Below the pieces are notes generated by a model, which worked only from the letters and a program-made list of their open reading frames with translations, had not been told where the DNA came from and made no database searches. A program made the translations under genes and the position numbers. From Akkermansia biwaensis (GTDB taxonomy: Bacteria > Verrucomicrobiota > Verrucomicrobiia > Verrucomicrobiales > Akkermansiaceae), in assembly GCF_026072915.1 (NCBI RefSeq), contig NZ_AP025943.1, positions 806,001 to 870,000 on the forward strand: a stretch of 64,000 bases of DNA, read 5' to 3'. Below, piece after piece: positions 53,271 to 62,349 of this stretch (within the stretch, counting starts at the first letter, position 1; every line of letters starts with the position of its first letter).

Positions 53271-55112
53271 TTATTCCGCCGGCTGCCCGCTTTCCTGCTC
53301 CTGCTGGATGTAGGGCAGAAGCTGTTCATACGTGGCCTTGCCCAGGTAGCGCTTGATGGCACGTTCCGGAGTCTTGAAAATATCCACCAGAATGAGGCAG
53401 TCCAGCACATCGCCGAAGTTCTTGTCCACACCGAAGGAAAGTATCTTCCCGTTCAGTTTGAGATACTGGCGGAGCAGCACGGGAATTCCCTTGCCGTCTT
53501 CCTCCACGTCCGCCACCAGCTGGGACAATCCCTGCGCATCCGTCAGGCCGATGGGCAAAATGCAGGATTCCGACCTCTTCAGGTCCGCCTTGCGCGGCGG
53601 ATTGTAGGCCTTGACCTCCCGGCTCAGTTCCGGCTCCATTTCATGCGCTTTCAGGTAGGAAACGATCAGGGCGCGGGAAAGATTGGAATAGTCGCGGGAA
53701 ATGCTCACCGTCCCGAACAAATAGCGGTAATGGTGATTGCGGGCCATGAACTGGCCGATGCCCTCCCAGATGAAGCCGAGAGCCAGCGGCCTTTTCTGGT
53801 ATTCCGGCACAATAAAGGCGCGGCCCATCTCCAGGGAGCGGTCCAGGACTTTGAGAGCCGCCGGGGAGAATGAGAAATATTCTCCGTTGTACAGCCCCTT
53901 CACCCCGTAGCGGGCAATGATTTTATCCGTCTCTCCCATGCGGTAGGCGCCCGCAATCTTCTTCTGGACGCGGTCCCAGAGGAACAGGTGCTTGTAATGG
54001 TTATCGTACGTGTCCAGGTCGCACGCCTTGCCGGACCCTTCCCCCACCTGGCGGAACGTGTATTCCCTCAGGCGGCCTATTTCAATCAGGATTTTGGGAA
54101 TCTGGAGGGCATCCGCCACGTACACGTCCCAGTCCCCGTTCTCCTGCCGCGCGTGCAGGCACTCCGCAGGAAGGGCGTCGATTTCCGCCTGTATGTCGTT
54201 GGGGGGCACGGGAGGAATCAGGGAAGCCATCTTCGCCTTCTTGTCCTTCCTGTGCACATGGGGGCGGCGGCTCTTTTCATAACCCTTGCCCAGCAGATAG
54301 GTGCGCAGGCGCAAATGGGAAACCAGCGCCTCGTCGGAATCATACTGCCCCAGCTGGCTGAAGGAAATGGGCTTGCCCACCACGATGCGGTGCGTGCGGC
54401 GGCCGTCCCGGCCCACTTCACGCGGCAGGAACGCGACGCGCGCCTTGCGGTTGATCAGAGAAATCCCCTGGAAAAGCAGGCTGTTGCGCCCCGGGAAATA
54501 CACCGGAACCACAGTAGCCTTCGTCAGCCGGATAATGGCGGCAATATTGGAGTTCCACGGATCGTCCGTCACCCGCTTGTGGATCAGGGAAAAACTGGAA
54601 GCCGTTCCGGCGGGGAAAATGCCCAGCACGCCGCCCTTGCGCAGCCACGCAATCATCTTCCGCATTCCGGACAGGTTCTTGCGTTTGGCGTTCTCATCCT
54701 CGTACACGTCCACCTTGATCAGCCAGGGTTCCAGTTCCTGGCACAGGGAAAGCTGTTCATTGGCAAGAATGCGCACATCCTCCCGGACGCGGGTCAGCAA
54801 TTCCCCGAACATGATGCCGTCCGACAGGCCGTGGGGATGGTTGGCGACGACAACCACGGGCCCCTTTTTGGGAATGTTTTCCAGGTCGCCGGGCCTCAGC
54901 TGCAACTTGAGGTTCAAATGCCTGGCAGCCAGCTGGAAGAAGTTTTCCGGGGATCCGGACTCCTTGTCGCGGACGATCTTGTCGTACGCCCTGTTCAAAC
55001 GTTCCAGACCCAGCAACTTTTCAGCGGACGCCGCCACCAGGGAAGGGAGACGCGTATTTTCGTCCAAAATGTCTTTGATATCCACCATCTTCGGGTGCTT
55101 GAGCCGGCCCAT
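53271..55112 (-). CDS. Fused PlsC-type acyltransferase and OlsB-like N-acyltransferase
   Basis: A 613-residue two-domain enzyme. The N-terminal ~270 residues are a PlsC/OlsA-type O-acyltransferase with ANHPHGLSDG (the NHPxGxxDG acyl-acceptor motif) and GIFPAGTASSF. The C-terminal part (~300-540) is a hemolysin/OlsB-like GNAT N-acyltransferase: LREYTFRQVGEG, CDLDTYDNHYKHLFLWD and AGAYRMGETDKI. Together they could make an aminolipid such as an ornithine- or glycine-type lipid, by N-acylation followed by O-acylation. This is inferred from domain pairing. The start at 55112 has AGGG 6 bp upstream; 55088 is an alternative. It is divergent from cmk. Confidence 0.87.
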   Translation of the reverse strand: MGRLKHPKMVDIKDILDENTRLPSLVAASAEKLLGLERLNRAYDKIVRDKESGSPENFFQLAARHLNLKLQLRPGDLENIPKKGPVVVVANHPHGLSDGIMFGELLTRVREDVRILANEQLSLCQELEPWLIKVDVYEDENAKRKNLSGMRKMIAWLRKGGVLGIFPAGTASSFSLIHKRVTDDPWNSNIAAIIRLTKATVVPVYFPGRNSLLFQGISLINRKARVAFLPREVGRDGRRTHRIVVGKPISFSQLGQYDSDEALVSHLRLRTYLLGKGYEKSRRPHVHRKDKKAKMASLIPPVPPNDIQAEIDALPAECLHARQENGDWDVYVADALQIPKILIEIGRLREYTFRQVGEGSGKACDLDTYDNHYKHLFLWDRVQKKIAGAYRMGETDKIIARYGVKGLYNGEYFSFSPAALKVLDRSLEMGRAFIVPEYQKRPLALGFIWEGIGQFMARNHHYRYLFGTVSISRDYSNLSRALIVSYLKAHEMEPELSREVKAYNPPRKADLKRSESCILPIGLTDAQGLSQLVADVEEDGKGIPVLLRQYLKLNGKILSFGVDKNFGDVLDCLILVDIFKTPERAIKRYLGKATYEQLLPYIQQEQESGQPAE

Positions 55113-55250
55113 GCCCTGCTGTATAACGGATTTACGGGAAAAAGTGAAACTCTTTTTCCCATGCCGTCCGGAACGCAGTCTTGATTTCCGCGGGGGCGGC
55201 AGCTACAATCCGTACAGCTTCCGCCCCCATTTCCAACACAAAAAACACTC

Positions 55251-55892
55251 ATGCACCCAGCCATTGCCATTGACGGTCCCGCTGCTTCCGGTAAATCCAC
55301 CGTCGCCAAACTCATTGCGGACCGCCTCGGCTACACCTTCATCAACACGGGGGCCATGTACCGGGCCGTCACCTGGTACATGCTGGAACAGGGGATAGAC
55401 CCGGCGGACACGGACGCCGTGCTGGCCGCCCTGCCCTCCGTTCCCCTCTCCTTCGGCAAGGACGGAAGCCGCTCCATCGTCCTCTGCAACGGCTCCCCCC
55501 TGACAGAGGAACTCACCCGGCAGGAGGTCAACGACCACGTATCCACCATCGCCGCCATTCCGGAAGTCCGCTCCCTGCTGGTGAACCGCCAGAGGGATTA
55601 CAATCGCCAGGAGCCCGTGGTCATGGAAGGCCGGGACATAGGCACCGTGGTCTTCCCAGACACGCCGTTCAAGTACTTCGTCACCGCCTCGGAAGAAGTC
55701 CGCGCCGCGCGCCGCGCCGCGGAAGGGCTGACGGACTCCATCGCGGAACGGGACCGCAAGGACTCCTCCCGCGCCACCGCGCCGCTGGCGCAGGCGCAGG
55801 ACGCCCTGCTGGTGGACACGTCCGACATGAGCATTGACCAGGTCGTCAACTTCATTACAGACAACATCCAACAAAAACTCTCCGCCAGATGA
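55251..55892 (+). CDS. cmk: Cytidylate kinase
   Basis: A 213-residue enzyme phosphorylating CMP and dCMP. The P-loop GPAASGKSTVAK is at residues 7-18. FINTGAMYRAVTW and MEGRDIGTVVFP (CMP binding) are family hallmarks. It is slightly short relative to E. coli Cmk (227). Its stop overlaps the plsC start by 4 bp (ATGA), so the two genes are translationally coupled. Confidence 0.95.
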   Translation: MHPAIAIDGPAASGKSTVAKLIADRLGYTFINTGAMYRAVTWYMLEQGIDPADTDAVLAALPSVPLSFGKDGSRSIVLCNGSPLTEELTRQEVNDHVSTIAAIPEVRSLLVNRQRDYNRQEPVVMEGRDIGTVVFPDTPFKYFVTASEEVRAARRAAEGLTDSIAERDRKDSSRATAPLAQAQDALLVDTSDMSIDQVVNFITDNIQQKLSAR

Positions 55893-56500
55893 ACTCCTTC
55901 TACTGGGTTTTCTACACGCTGTTCAAAAGCATCTCCAAGGCCTTCTTCTCCTGGAAGGTCGTCAACAGGGAGAAGCTCATTGAGGACGGCCCCGTGCTGA
56001 TCGTCAGCAACCACCAGAGCTTTCTGGACCCGCCCATGCTGGGCATCTCCTATGAGGAAGGCATCTATTTCTTTGCCCGCAAAACCCTGTTCAAAGGCAT
56101 CTTCAAATGGGCGCTCCCCCTGTGCCAGGCCATTCCCATCGACCAGGAAAACCCGGACGCCGCCAGCCTCAAGCACGTCATCCGCCTGCTGAAATCCGGC
56201 AAGCGCGTCCTCGTGTTTCCGGAGGGCTCCCGGACGCCGGACGGGGAAATCCACGACGGCATGGGCGGCATCGGCCTCATCCTGAGCAAAACGAAAGTCC
56301 CCGTGCAGCCCCTGCGCATCAGCGGAGCCTTTGAGTCCTTCCCCATCGGCTCCTCATTCCCCAGAATCCACCCCGTCACCGTGACGGTGGGAGACCCCGT
56401 TCCCTTCACCCCGGCGGAACTCAATGCCAAGGGCAAGGCGGCATACCAGCATTTGACGGACAAAATGATGGATGCCATCCGGGCCCTTCCCACGGAATAA
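55889..56500 (+). CDS. plsC: 1-Acyl-sn-glycerol-3-phosphate acyltransferase
   Basis: A 203-residue membrane-associated enzyme that makes phosphatidic acid. It has the HX4D motif in SNHQSFLDPP and the glycerol-phosphate motif FPEGSRTPDG, in the usual order and spacing. Hydrophobic N-terminal residues suggest peripheral or single-helix attachment to the inner membrane. The cmk-plsC pairing is common in bacteria and supports the call. recF follows 25 bp downstream. Confidence 0.93.
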   Translation: MNSFYWVFYTLFKSISKAFFSWKVVNREKLIEDGPVLIVSNHQSFLDPPMLGISYEEGIYFFARKTLFKGIFKWALPLCQAIPIDQENPDAASLKHVIRLLKSGKRVLVFPEGSRTPDGEIHDGMGGIGLILSKTKVPVQPLRISGAFESFPIGSSFPRIHPVTVTVGDPVPFTPAELNAKGKAAYQHLTDKMMDAIRALPTE

Positions 56501-56525
56501 TCCCTTCCCCGGACTCCCGCCGGCC

Positions 56526-57587
56526 ATGCTCTCCAGGCTGAAACTGATAGACTTCCGCTGCTACGGCAGCTTTTCCTGGCAAATACCCCAGCAGGGAGCC
56601 GTTATTCTGGGAAACAATGCCCAGGGAAAAACCAGCCTGCTGGAGGCGGTCTGCTTCCTGTTGCGCCTGCAATCCCCGCGTACGGCGCGCCCCGGTCCCC
56701 TAGCGGCCCACGGCAGGCAGTCCTTCGGCATCCGGGGGGAACTGCCGGGACAAATCCGGCGCATCCTGTGGGCTCCGGATGCCCCGGACCTCCAGGTGAA
56801 CGGGGAACCGCGCAGGGACCAGCGCAGCTACCTGGCGGACAGCTATCCCGTCGTCTGGATGGGCAACGACGACCTCTCCCTGGTACGGGCCGGAGCCGAT
56901 GCGCGGCGGAAATACATGGACTTTCTGGGCACCCAGTGGCACCCCGGCTACCGGACGGCCCTGTTCAGCTACAGAAGGGCGCTGAAAACGCGCAACCATC
57001 TGCTCAAGCACAAAAGCCGGGACAGGCTCCAGATAGACGCCTATACGCGGCAGCTCGCCCTGTACGGCACGGAATTGAGAAGCCTGCGCGCCAGCCTTCT
57101 GGAACTTCTCCTGCCCCACATCATCATGGCGTACCGCCGCATCGGCGGCAGGGAGGAACAGGTAGGGGCGGCCTACCGGGCGGCGGAGGAAGGAGACCTG
57201 TACGAACGGATGTGCGCCGGGCTGGACCGGGACATCCGGTATGGCCAGACCCAGAACGGCCCGCACCGGGACGACCTGGAAATCACGCTCAACGGCAGAA
57301 GCGCCGCCCAATTCGCCTCGGAAGGGCAGCAGCGGACCATAGCCATTTCCCTGAAGCTGGCGCAGTCATCCCTGCTTACGGAAGAAACGGGACACACGCC
57401 CATCCACCTCATTGACGACGTCTTCGGAGAACTGGACCCTACGCGCCGGATTGCCTTCCTCCAGGCCCTGCCCGCAGACGCGCAGAGCCTCATCACCACC
57501 ACGCACCTGGACTGGCTGCACAACACGCCCTGCCCTCTTCCGGCCTTCCAGCTGGAAAACTCCACCCTCAGGCCCGTTCAGAGCTGA
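56526..57587 (+). CDS. recF: DNA replication and repair protein RecF
   Basis: A 353-residue SMC-like ATPase that loads RecA at gaps. The Walker A GNNAQGKTSLLEAV is at residues ~31-44; the signature motif FASEGQQRTIAISLKLA and Walker B HLIDDVFGELD follow near the C-terminus. The size fits RecF (357 in E. coli). The ATG at 56526 (MLSRLKLIDFRCYGSF) gives the canonical N-terminus. It is located with cmk and plsC rather than dnaA/dnaN. Confidence 0.93.
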   Translation: MLSRLKLIDFRCYGSFSWQIPQQGAVILGNNAQGKTSLLEAVCFLLRLQSPRTARPGPLAAHGRQSFGIRGELPGQIRRILWAPDAPDLQVNGEPRRDQRSYLADSYPVVWMGNDDLSLVRAGADARRKYMDFLGTQWHPGYRTALFSYRRALKTRNHLLKHKSRDRLQIDAYTRQLALYGTELRSLRASLLELLLPHIIMAYRRIGGREEQVGAAYRAAEEGDLYERMCAGLDRDIRYGQTQNGPHRDDLEITLNGRSAAQFASEGQQRTIAISLKLAQSSLLTEETGHTPIHLIDDVFGELDPTRRIAFLQALPADAQSLITTTHLDWLHNTPCPLPAFQLENSTLRPVQS

Positions 57588-57642
57588 ATTTCCCCGACGG
57601 TACCACACCCGAAATGGCAGGCGGAAAACCGCGCCAACGGCG

Positions 57643-58146
57643 CTATTCCTCTACCCAGGCATTCAGTATCTCCACAATGTACATCTTGTGGAAATCTCCC
57701 GCCGCATACCATTCCGAGGCAATGGCCTTGTCCAGAAAGCATTCCGGTTTCAGGGCCTCCGCATACAGCTTGCGGCATTCCAGCACCAGCCTGGCTTCCC
57801 CAAAGCTCACGTTGCCGTTCTCCGTAACATACGGCGTCAGGCCGGAAGCGGCTACCTTGTCCGTATCCCGGCCGCTCGTGGTTCCACAAACGCTCAGCGC
57901 CTTATGATATTCATGGCTGAAAAAGGACAGGGTGAACTCCTCCCCCTTCTCGATAAAACCGAACGTGTACCTCTGCGGGCGGATCACGACGAATGCTACG
58001 GGCCTCTTCCACATGAAACCCAGGCCGCCCCAGCTTGCCGTCATCATGTTGAAATGTTCCGGCGTCCCTGCGGTCACCAGCATCCAGTCGTGCCCGATCA
58101 ACTGCACGGCATTATCCCGAATTTCCTTTGGATCAATCTTTTTCAT
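57643..58146 (-). CDS. Flavin reductase-like (FMN-binding split barrel) protein
   Basis: A 167-residue soluble protein of the flavin-reductase/FMN-binding split-barrel family. The pattern HDWMLVTAGTPEHFNMMTASWGG-like strand, then RPQRYTFGFIEKGEEFTLSF, matches the flavin-binding region. It probably binds FMN and transfers electrons from NAD(P)H or acts on an unknown acceptor. The start at 58146 (MKKIDPKEIRDNA) is preferred; three in-frame ATGs lie just upstream. Its role is not deducible from context. Confidence 0.8.
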   Translation of the reverse strand: MKKIDPKEIRDNAVQLIGHDWMLVTAGTPEHFNMMTASWGGLGFMWKRPVAFVVIRPQRYTFGFIEKGEEFTLSFFSHEYHKALSVCGTTSGRDTDKVAASGLTPYVTENGNVSFGEARLVLECRKLYAEALKPECFLDKAIASEWYAAGDFHKMYIVEILNAWVEE

Positions 58147-58308
58147 GGTGTTCATCATTATCTGTGCCGCTTCCATCCTACACCCCGGCATTCATATGTC
58201 AAAGCCGCGCCGCGGCCTGAATGACGCGGAGCGCCCCCTCCCTCCAAATCCCGGAAATGAGCCTGTTTGGAATTGCTTTTCCCGTGGAGCGGCCCTAGCA
58301 TTTTCCCA

Positions 58309-59004
58309 ATGAATTACGCTGCGCTGGAAGACAAGCTGGGCTACCGCTTTAAAAATCCCGACCTGCTCAGGCAGGCACTGACCCACCCCAGCACGGACAG
58401 CAGGCCGGAAACGCGCCTCACGTACGAACGCCTGGAATTCCTGGGAGACGCCATTCTGCAACTGGCCGTCACGCAATATCTTTACCTTCACCTTCCCCAG
58501 GCTCCGGAGGGGGTGCTGACCCAGCTGCGGGCCCGCACCGTCAGCCGCGCCAATCTGGGCAAATACGGATTCATCCTGGAACTGGACAAATACATCACCC
58601 TGGGCAAGGGAGAGGAAAAAGCCGGCGGCAGAAACAAAAACTCCATCATCGCCAACACCTTTGAATCCGTCTTCGGCGCCATGTCCCTGGATTCCGATTA
58701 TGAAACGGCCAGGGCCATCGCTTTGCGCGTTCTGCACGACGCCCTGAACTCCGCCGCCAGCCATCCCAAGGAAATCAACCCGAAAGGGGAGCTCCAGGCC
58801 ATCCTTCAGGACATCCTGCCGGAAACACCCTCTTATGAAACGGAGGAAAAGGGAGCCAGGGACTCCGCGGACCGTTTTGAATCACGCGTATTCTGGCACG
58901 GCCATGCGGTCGGCGCCGGCCGTGGCTCCAGCAAAAGAAAGGCGGAAGTAGCGGCCGCAGCGGATGCCCTGACGCGCCGGGAATGGCTCCGCATCACCTT
59001 GTAA
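58309..59004 (+). CDS. rnc: Ribonuclease III
   Basis: A 231-residue double-strand-specific endoribonuclease. The signature ERLEFLGDAILQL carries the catalytic acidic residues, with the second pair in NTFESVFGAM. The C-terminal dsRBD (about 150-228) is complete, ending KRKAEVAAAADALTRREW. The length matches E. coli RNase III (226). It acts in rRNA and mRNA processing. The ATG at 58309 begins the usual N-terminus MNYAALEDKLGYRF. Confidence 0.95.
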   Translation: MNYAALEDKLGYRFKNPDLLRQALTHPSTDSRPETRLTYERLEFLGDAILQLAVTQYLYLHLPQAPEGVLTQLRARTVSRANLGKYGFILELDKYITLGKGEEKAGGRNKNSIIANTFESVFGAMSLDSDYETARAIALRVLHDALNSAASHPKEINPKGELQAILQDILPETPSYETEEKGARDSADRFESRVFWHGHAVGAGRGSSKRKAEVAAAADALTRREWLRITL

Positions 59005-59044
59005 ACGCCGGCGGAACAAGTGGCTATTTTGTCACTCTTAAGCC

Positions 59045-59073
59045 TTGGACAGCCCTATGGCTGGTTTGATAGA
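59045..59073 (+). promoter_or_regulatory. Putative promoter of the porin gene
   Basis: TTGGAC (59045-59050) and GATAGA (59068-59073) with a 17-bp spacer, about 70 bp before the ATG at 59144. The leader is A-rich just before the start. Confidence 0.4.
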
Positions 59074-59143
59074 CAGAAGCCGTCTCCGTGAGGAAGAACT
59101 CCCCGGAAGACCTTCTCACAGACACACCAACCATAGAACAAAA

Positions 59144-60484
59144 ATGAAAACCTATACCCTCCCCGTCATCGGCATCATGACCCTCGGAGCCGCCGCCTTT
59201 GCCAACACGACGCCGTCCAAGGCCTCCACCGGGGACGTCCTGCTGGCCCGCGACAGCTTCTCCACCTGCCAGTGGCTCGGCGACCGCTTCAAATGGTTCA
59301 ATGCCGAACGGGACCACAAGAATCCCTACATTCAGGAATTCAACGTCTCCCTGCGCATGCAGTACGGCATGGACTGGATCGACCCGAACGGCGAAGGCCG
59401 CGTGATGGGTGAAAAGGAAGGCAACGGACGCCGCTTCAACGATGAATGGCGCCGCTTCCGTGCCGGATTCAACATGAAGTTCCTGAAAAACTTCAAGTTC
59501 AACAACGTCTGGAACATCGGCGGCATGGACGGCCTCGAAAGCTATAATGCGTCTGAAAACCGCTGGGACACTTCCGACCTGACCTATTCCCTCTATGAAT
59601 TGAACCTGGAATACAAGGGCGGCCCCATCACCTACGCCATCGGCAAAATCAAGCCGCGCATCACCGGTGAATACCGCACCTCCTCCTCCGCCATCCTCAC
59701 CATCGAACGTTCCATGCTGGTCAACCAGCTCCGTTCGGAAACCAACTACGGTTTCCAGATGAATAATTCCGACAAGAACGACAAGATCGGCTGGGCGGCA
59801 GGCATCTGGTTGAACGGCAACGGCGGCACCGGGACGGGCAGCTTCAACAACCGCATTGAACCCGCCTTCAACTCCCAGGACAACTGCTTCGTTACCGGCA
59901 CCCTGAGCTACGACACTTCCAACGACGTGTTCCTCAAGAAAAGCCGCCTGTGGCTGGACTATGCCCACAACTTCACCAAATGGGGCGACGACGCCCAGAA
60001 CAAGGCATACGACACCCTGCACGACTACAGCTTCAAGACCAAGTACCAGGGCACGGGCGCCAAGGACGTGGTGGCCCTGACCTGGGAAGGCTCCCAGGGC
60101 AACTTCTCCCTGATGACGGAAGTCATGGCCGGGTTCAACGTCATCGGCATGAAAGCCGGCGCTGAAAACGTCTTCGGCGTGACCATCATGCCCTCCTACA
60201 AATTCACGCCGAACTGGGAAGGCGTGGTCCGCTACCAAATGGCGGCAGGCAGCAACGCCGTGAAGTGGGAAAAGCGCTACACGCAGAACTCCACCTATTC
60301 CGGCACTTCCGACTGCATGCAGGCCCTCTATCTGGGCGTCAACTACTACATCTTCGAATGCAATCCGAACATGGCCAAGATCATGGCGGGCATCGAATAC
60401 GCCCATTCCAACGGTACGGACGCCAGCAAGAAGAAGGGCTTCACCGGCTGGAGCTACAACATCGCGTTCCGCACCAACTTCTAA
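59144..60484 (+). CDS. Outer-membrane porin (phosphate-selective O/P-like)
   Basis: A 446-residue exported protein. The signal peptide MKTYTLPVIGIMTLGAAAFA ends before NTTPSK. The mature protein has many alternating aromatic/polar strands (SLRMQYGMDW, FRAGFNMKFLK, YALNLEYK-type strands) and ends in AFRTNF with a terminal Phe, as for barrel assembly by the BAM complex. The pattern resembles phosphate-selective porins O and P, but the solute is not certain. The start at 59144 is fixed by the signal peptide; upstream frame to 59045 is non-coding leader. It is the intact porin of the window, in contrast to the broken one at 20582-21888. Confidence 0.85.
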   Translation: MKTYTLPVIGIMTLGAAAFANTTPSKASTGDVLLARDSFSTCQWLGDRFKWFNAERDHKNPYIQEFNVSLRMQYGMDWIDPNGEGRVMGEKEGNGRRFNDEWRRFRAGFNMKFLKNFKFNNVWNIGGMDGLESYNASENRWDTSDLTYSLYELNLEYKGGPITYAIGKIKPRITGEYRTSSSAILTIERSMLVNQLRSETNYGFQMNNSDKNDKIGWAAGIWLNGNGGTGTGSFNNRIEPAFNSQDNCFVTGTLSYDTSNDVFLKKSRLWLDYAHNFTKWGDDAQNKAYDTLHDYSFKTKYQGTGAKDVVALTWEGSQGNFSLMTEVMAGFNVIGMKAGAENVFGVTIMPSYKFTPNWEGVVRYQMAAGSNAVKWEKRYTQNSTYSGTSDCMQALYLGVNYYIFECNPNMAKIMAGIEYAHSNGTDASKKKGFTGWSYNIAFRTNF

Positions 60485-60625
60485 ATGCCGGCAAATACAT
60501 TAAGGTCCATTCAGGGAAGCCGTTCCGCACCTTCATGCGGGGCGGCTTCCGTCTTGCCCGGAAAAACGGAACCTGTATTCTCCGGCATGAAAAACATGCT
60601 CCGGAACCACGCAGAAGGAGTGCGC

Positions 60626-60928
60626 CTACAAGCGGATATCCGGCAGAGGCTCCGATTTCAGGGCCATCAATTTGGGCTGCGCCGTGTATTCGCGGCCCTT
60701 CTTTACCAGGCCGCCGGAACTGACCAGGTTCTGGAGCTTTTCATAAATTCTCAGCCTCAGGATTTCCTCGCCGCCCAGGGACATGTGCTTCTCCTTCATC
60801 ACGACAACGGTACGCTGAAAGATTTCATTGAATTCCAGCATGCCGGCCTCATGAAGAATGACAATAAGCTCGTCAGTCACCAAATCGGGTGCTTTGCGCG
60901 AGGAACGTGATCTTCTATCCTCAAGCAT
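60626..60928 (-). CDS. Hypothetical protein with winged-helix-like pattern
   Basis: A 100-residue soluble protein. A basic N-terminus (EDRRSRSSRKA) is followed by helices and a segment EILRLRIYEKLQNLVSSGGLVKKGREYTA, which resembles the recognition helix and wing of a winged-helix DNA-binding domain. I do not recognise the family. It probably has its own promoter immediately upstream and stands alone between the porin (convergent) and rsmI. Confidence 0.65.
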   Translation of the reverse strand: MLEDRRSRSSRKAPDLVTDELIVILHEAGMLEFNEIFQRTVVVMKEKHMSLGGEEILRLRIYEKLQNLVSSGGLVKKGREYTAQPKLMALKSEPLPDIRL

Positions 60929-60937
60929 GATGTTAGA

Positions 60938-60966
60938 ACACTATCATGACACATTTCGAGGGTCAA
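60938..60966 (-). promoter_or_regulatory. Putative promoter of the winged-helix-like gene
   Basis: On minus, TTGACC (60961-60966) and TAGTGT (60938-60943) are 17 bp apart, 10 bp before the ATG at 60928. Confidence 0.5.
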
Positions 60967-61084
60967 GTCGATAAGTCCGGCGCGGTTTTCCGGCACCCGG
61001 TGCAAGAAAAGAGGGGGCCCGGCTGCCAAAACTCCACATGTCCCGGCCCATCCGCCACAGAACCGTTCCGGAGCCGGGGACGGC

Positions 61085-61783
61085 TCAGGGCAGGCGCGGC
61101 GCGTTCACTCCGCCCACCAGCAGAACGATTTCCCCCTTGGGCGGCCGTTCGGCAAATTCCGCCGCCAAACGGGAAGCGGAGCCGCGATGGTAGGTTTCAA
61201 AAGTCTTGGTCAGTTCCCTCGCCACGCAGACGGGCACGTCCGGATCAATTTCCGCCAGCGTCTGCACGGTCTTGACGATGCGGTGGGGGGATTCGTAGAA
61301 GATGCTCGTATGGCTTGCTTCAACAGCGCTTTGGAGCATGGCCCCCTTTCTCCCGGATTTGACGGGCAGAAAACCGCCAAAGAAGAAAGCGTCCGTAGGC
61401 AGTCCGGACCCCACCAGAGCCGTCACCACGGCGGAGGGCCCCGGCAGAACGGTGAAGCTCACTCCTTTTTCCTTGAGAGTCTGGATGAGGCGGTAGCCCG
61501 GATCGCTCACACCCGGCATGCCCGCGTCACTGATGACGGCAAAGCTCTCTCCGCCCGCGGCGCGGGAAGCGATTTCCGCGGCGCGCGGCTGCTCGTTGTG
61601 GTCGTGCATGCTCAGGAGCGGCTTCCGTATTTCGTAATGGCTCAGCAGAAGGCCGGAATGGCGCGTGTCCTCGCAGGCGATGACGTCCACCTTGCGCAGC
61701 ACGTCCAGGGCGCGCAGGGTGACATCGGCCCGGTTGCCGATGGGAACCGGAACAAAGTAAACGCTGTATTCTATTTCCGCCAT
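61085..61783 (-). CDS. rsmI: 16S rRNA (cytidine1402-2'-O)-methyltransferase
   Basis: A 232-residue methyltransferase of the tetrapyrrole-methylase-like fold acting on C1402 of 16S rRNA. VPVPIGNRADVTLRALDVL, CEDTRHSGLLL, MHDHNEQ and SDAGMPGVSDPG are the RsmI hallmarks, including the SAM-binding loop. It is shorter than E. coli RsmI (286), lacking the C-terminal extension, which is common. It ends a minus-strand series downstream of bamD and lptE (gap to lptE 31 bp). Confidence 0.94.
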   Translation of the reverse strand: MAEIEYSVYFVPVPIGNRADVTLRALDVLRKVDVIACEDTRHSGLLLSHYEIRKPLLSMHDHNEQPRAAEIASRAAGGESFAVISDAGMPGVSDPGYRLIQTLKEKGVSFTVLPGPSAVVTALVGSGLPTDAFFFGGFLPVKSGRKGAMLQSAVEASHTSIFYESPHRIVKTVQTLAEIDPDVPVCVARELTKTFETYHRGSASRLAAEFAERPPKGEIVLLVGGVNAPRLP

Positions 61784-61814
61784 GTGAAGGATGCTCCCGG
61801 AGTAATGCGGAACA

Positions 61815-62330
61815 TTAGCCGTTGGTCAGCATTTCCGCGATGGAAGTTGCCACCAGGCGCGCCGCGTAGGAAAGGGCATTGGTCCGCGCCGTCTGGATGT
61901 TGCCCACGTCAAAGAATTGGCTGACTTCCTCCGCCGATCCTTCGTACAGGACTTTCCCCGTCCTGCCGTCCAACACGCGGTATTTGACGGACAGGCGCAA
62001 GCCGAGTTCCGAGCTTTTATACGTGTCTTCCCGGGAGGAACGGAGCTGGTCGAAAGAGATGGAGTAAACCTCCCCCTGCACCCGGATGTCCGCATTTCCG
62101 CGGGAACTCAGCCGGTAGGTTCCGTCCCTCTGCAACTCATCCGCCAGCGCTCCGGTCACCAGCGTGGCGGCGCGGGGTTCCAGGGAGTTGTTGGCAAACA
62201 GGTCCACCTTGACGGTTTGCGCAAATTCCAGTTTGGGCGGCTTGGTGCCCCCCAGCTGGTAACCGCAGGACCCGGCCAGAAGGCAGAGAACGGGCAGCAG
62301 GAGTTTCAGGACGGTCCGGATACGGTTCAT
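61815..62330 (-). CDS. lptE: LPS-assembly lipoprotein LptE
   Basis: A 171-residue outer-membrane lipoprotein. The signal ends in the lipobox LAGSC (Cys22), followed by GYQLGG, the typical LptE start. The remainder has the family's alpha/beta layout (VKVDLFANNSLEPRAATLV, then GADIRVQGEV-type strand, and SAEEVSQFFDV). It should plug LptD and help insert LPS into the outer membrane. It is between bamD (19 bp upstream) and rsmI, so probably cotranscribed with bamD. Confidence 0.87.
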   Translation of the reverse strand: MNRIRTVLKLLLPVLCLLAGSCGYQLGGTKPPKLEFAQTVKVDLFANNSLEPRAATLVTGALADELQRDGTYRLSSRGNADIRVQGEVYSISFDQLRSSREDTYKSSELGLRLSVKYRVLDGRTGKVLYEGSAEEVSQFFDVGNIQTARTNALSYAARLVATSIAEMLTNG

Positions 62331-62349
62331 GATGGAGGGAGGGATTCTG

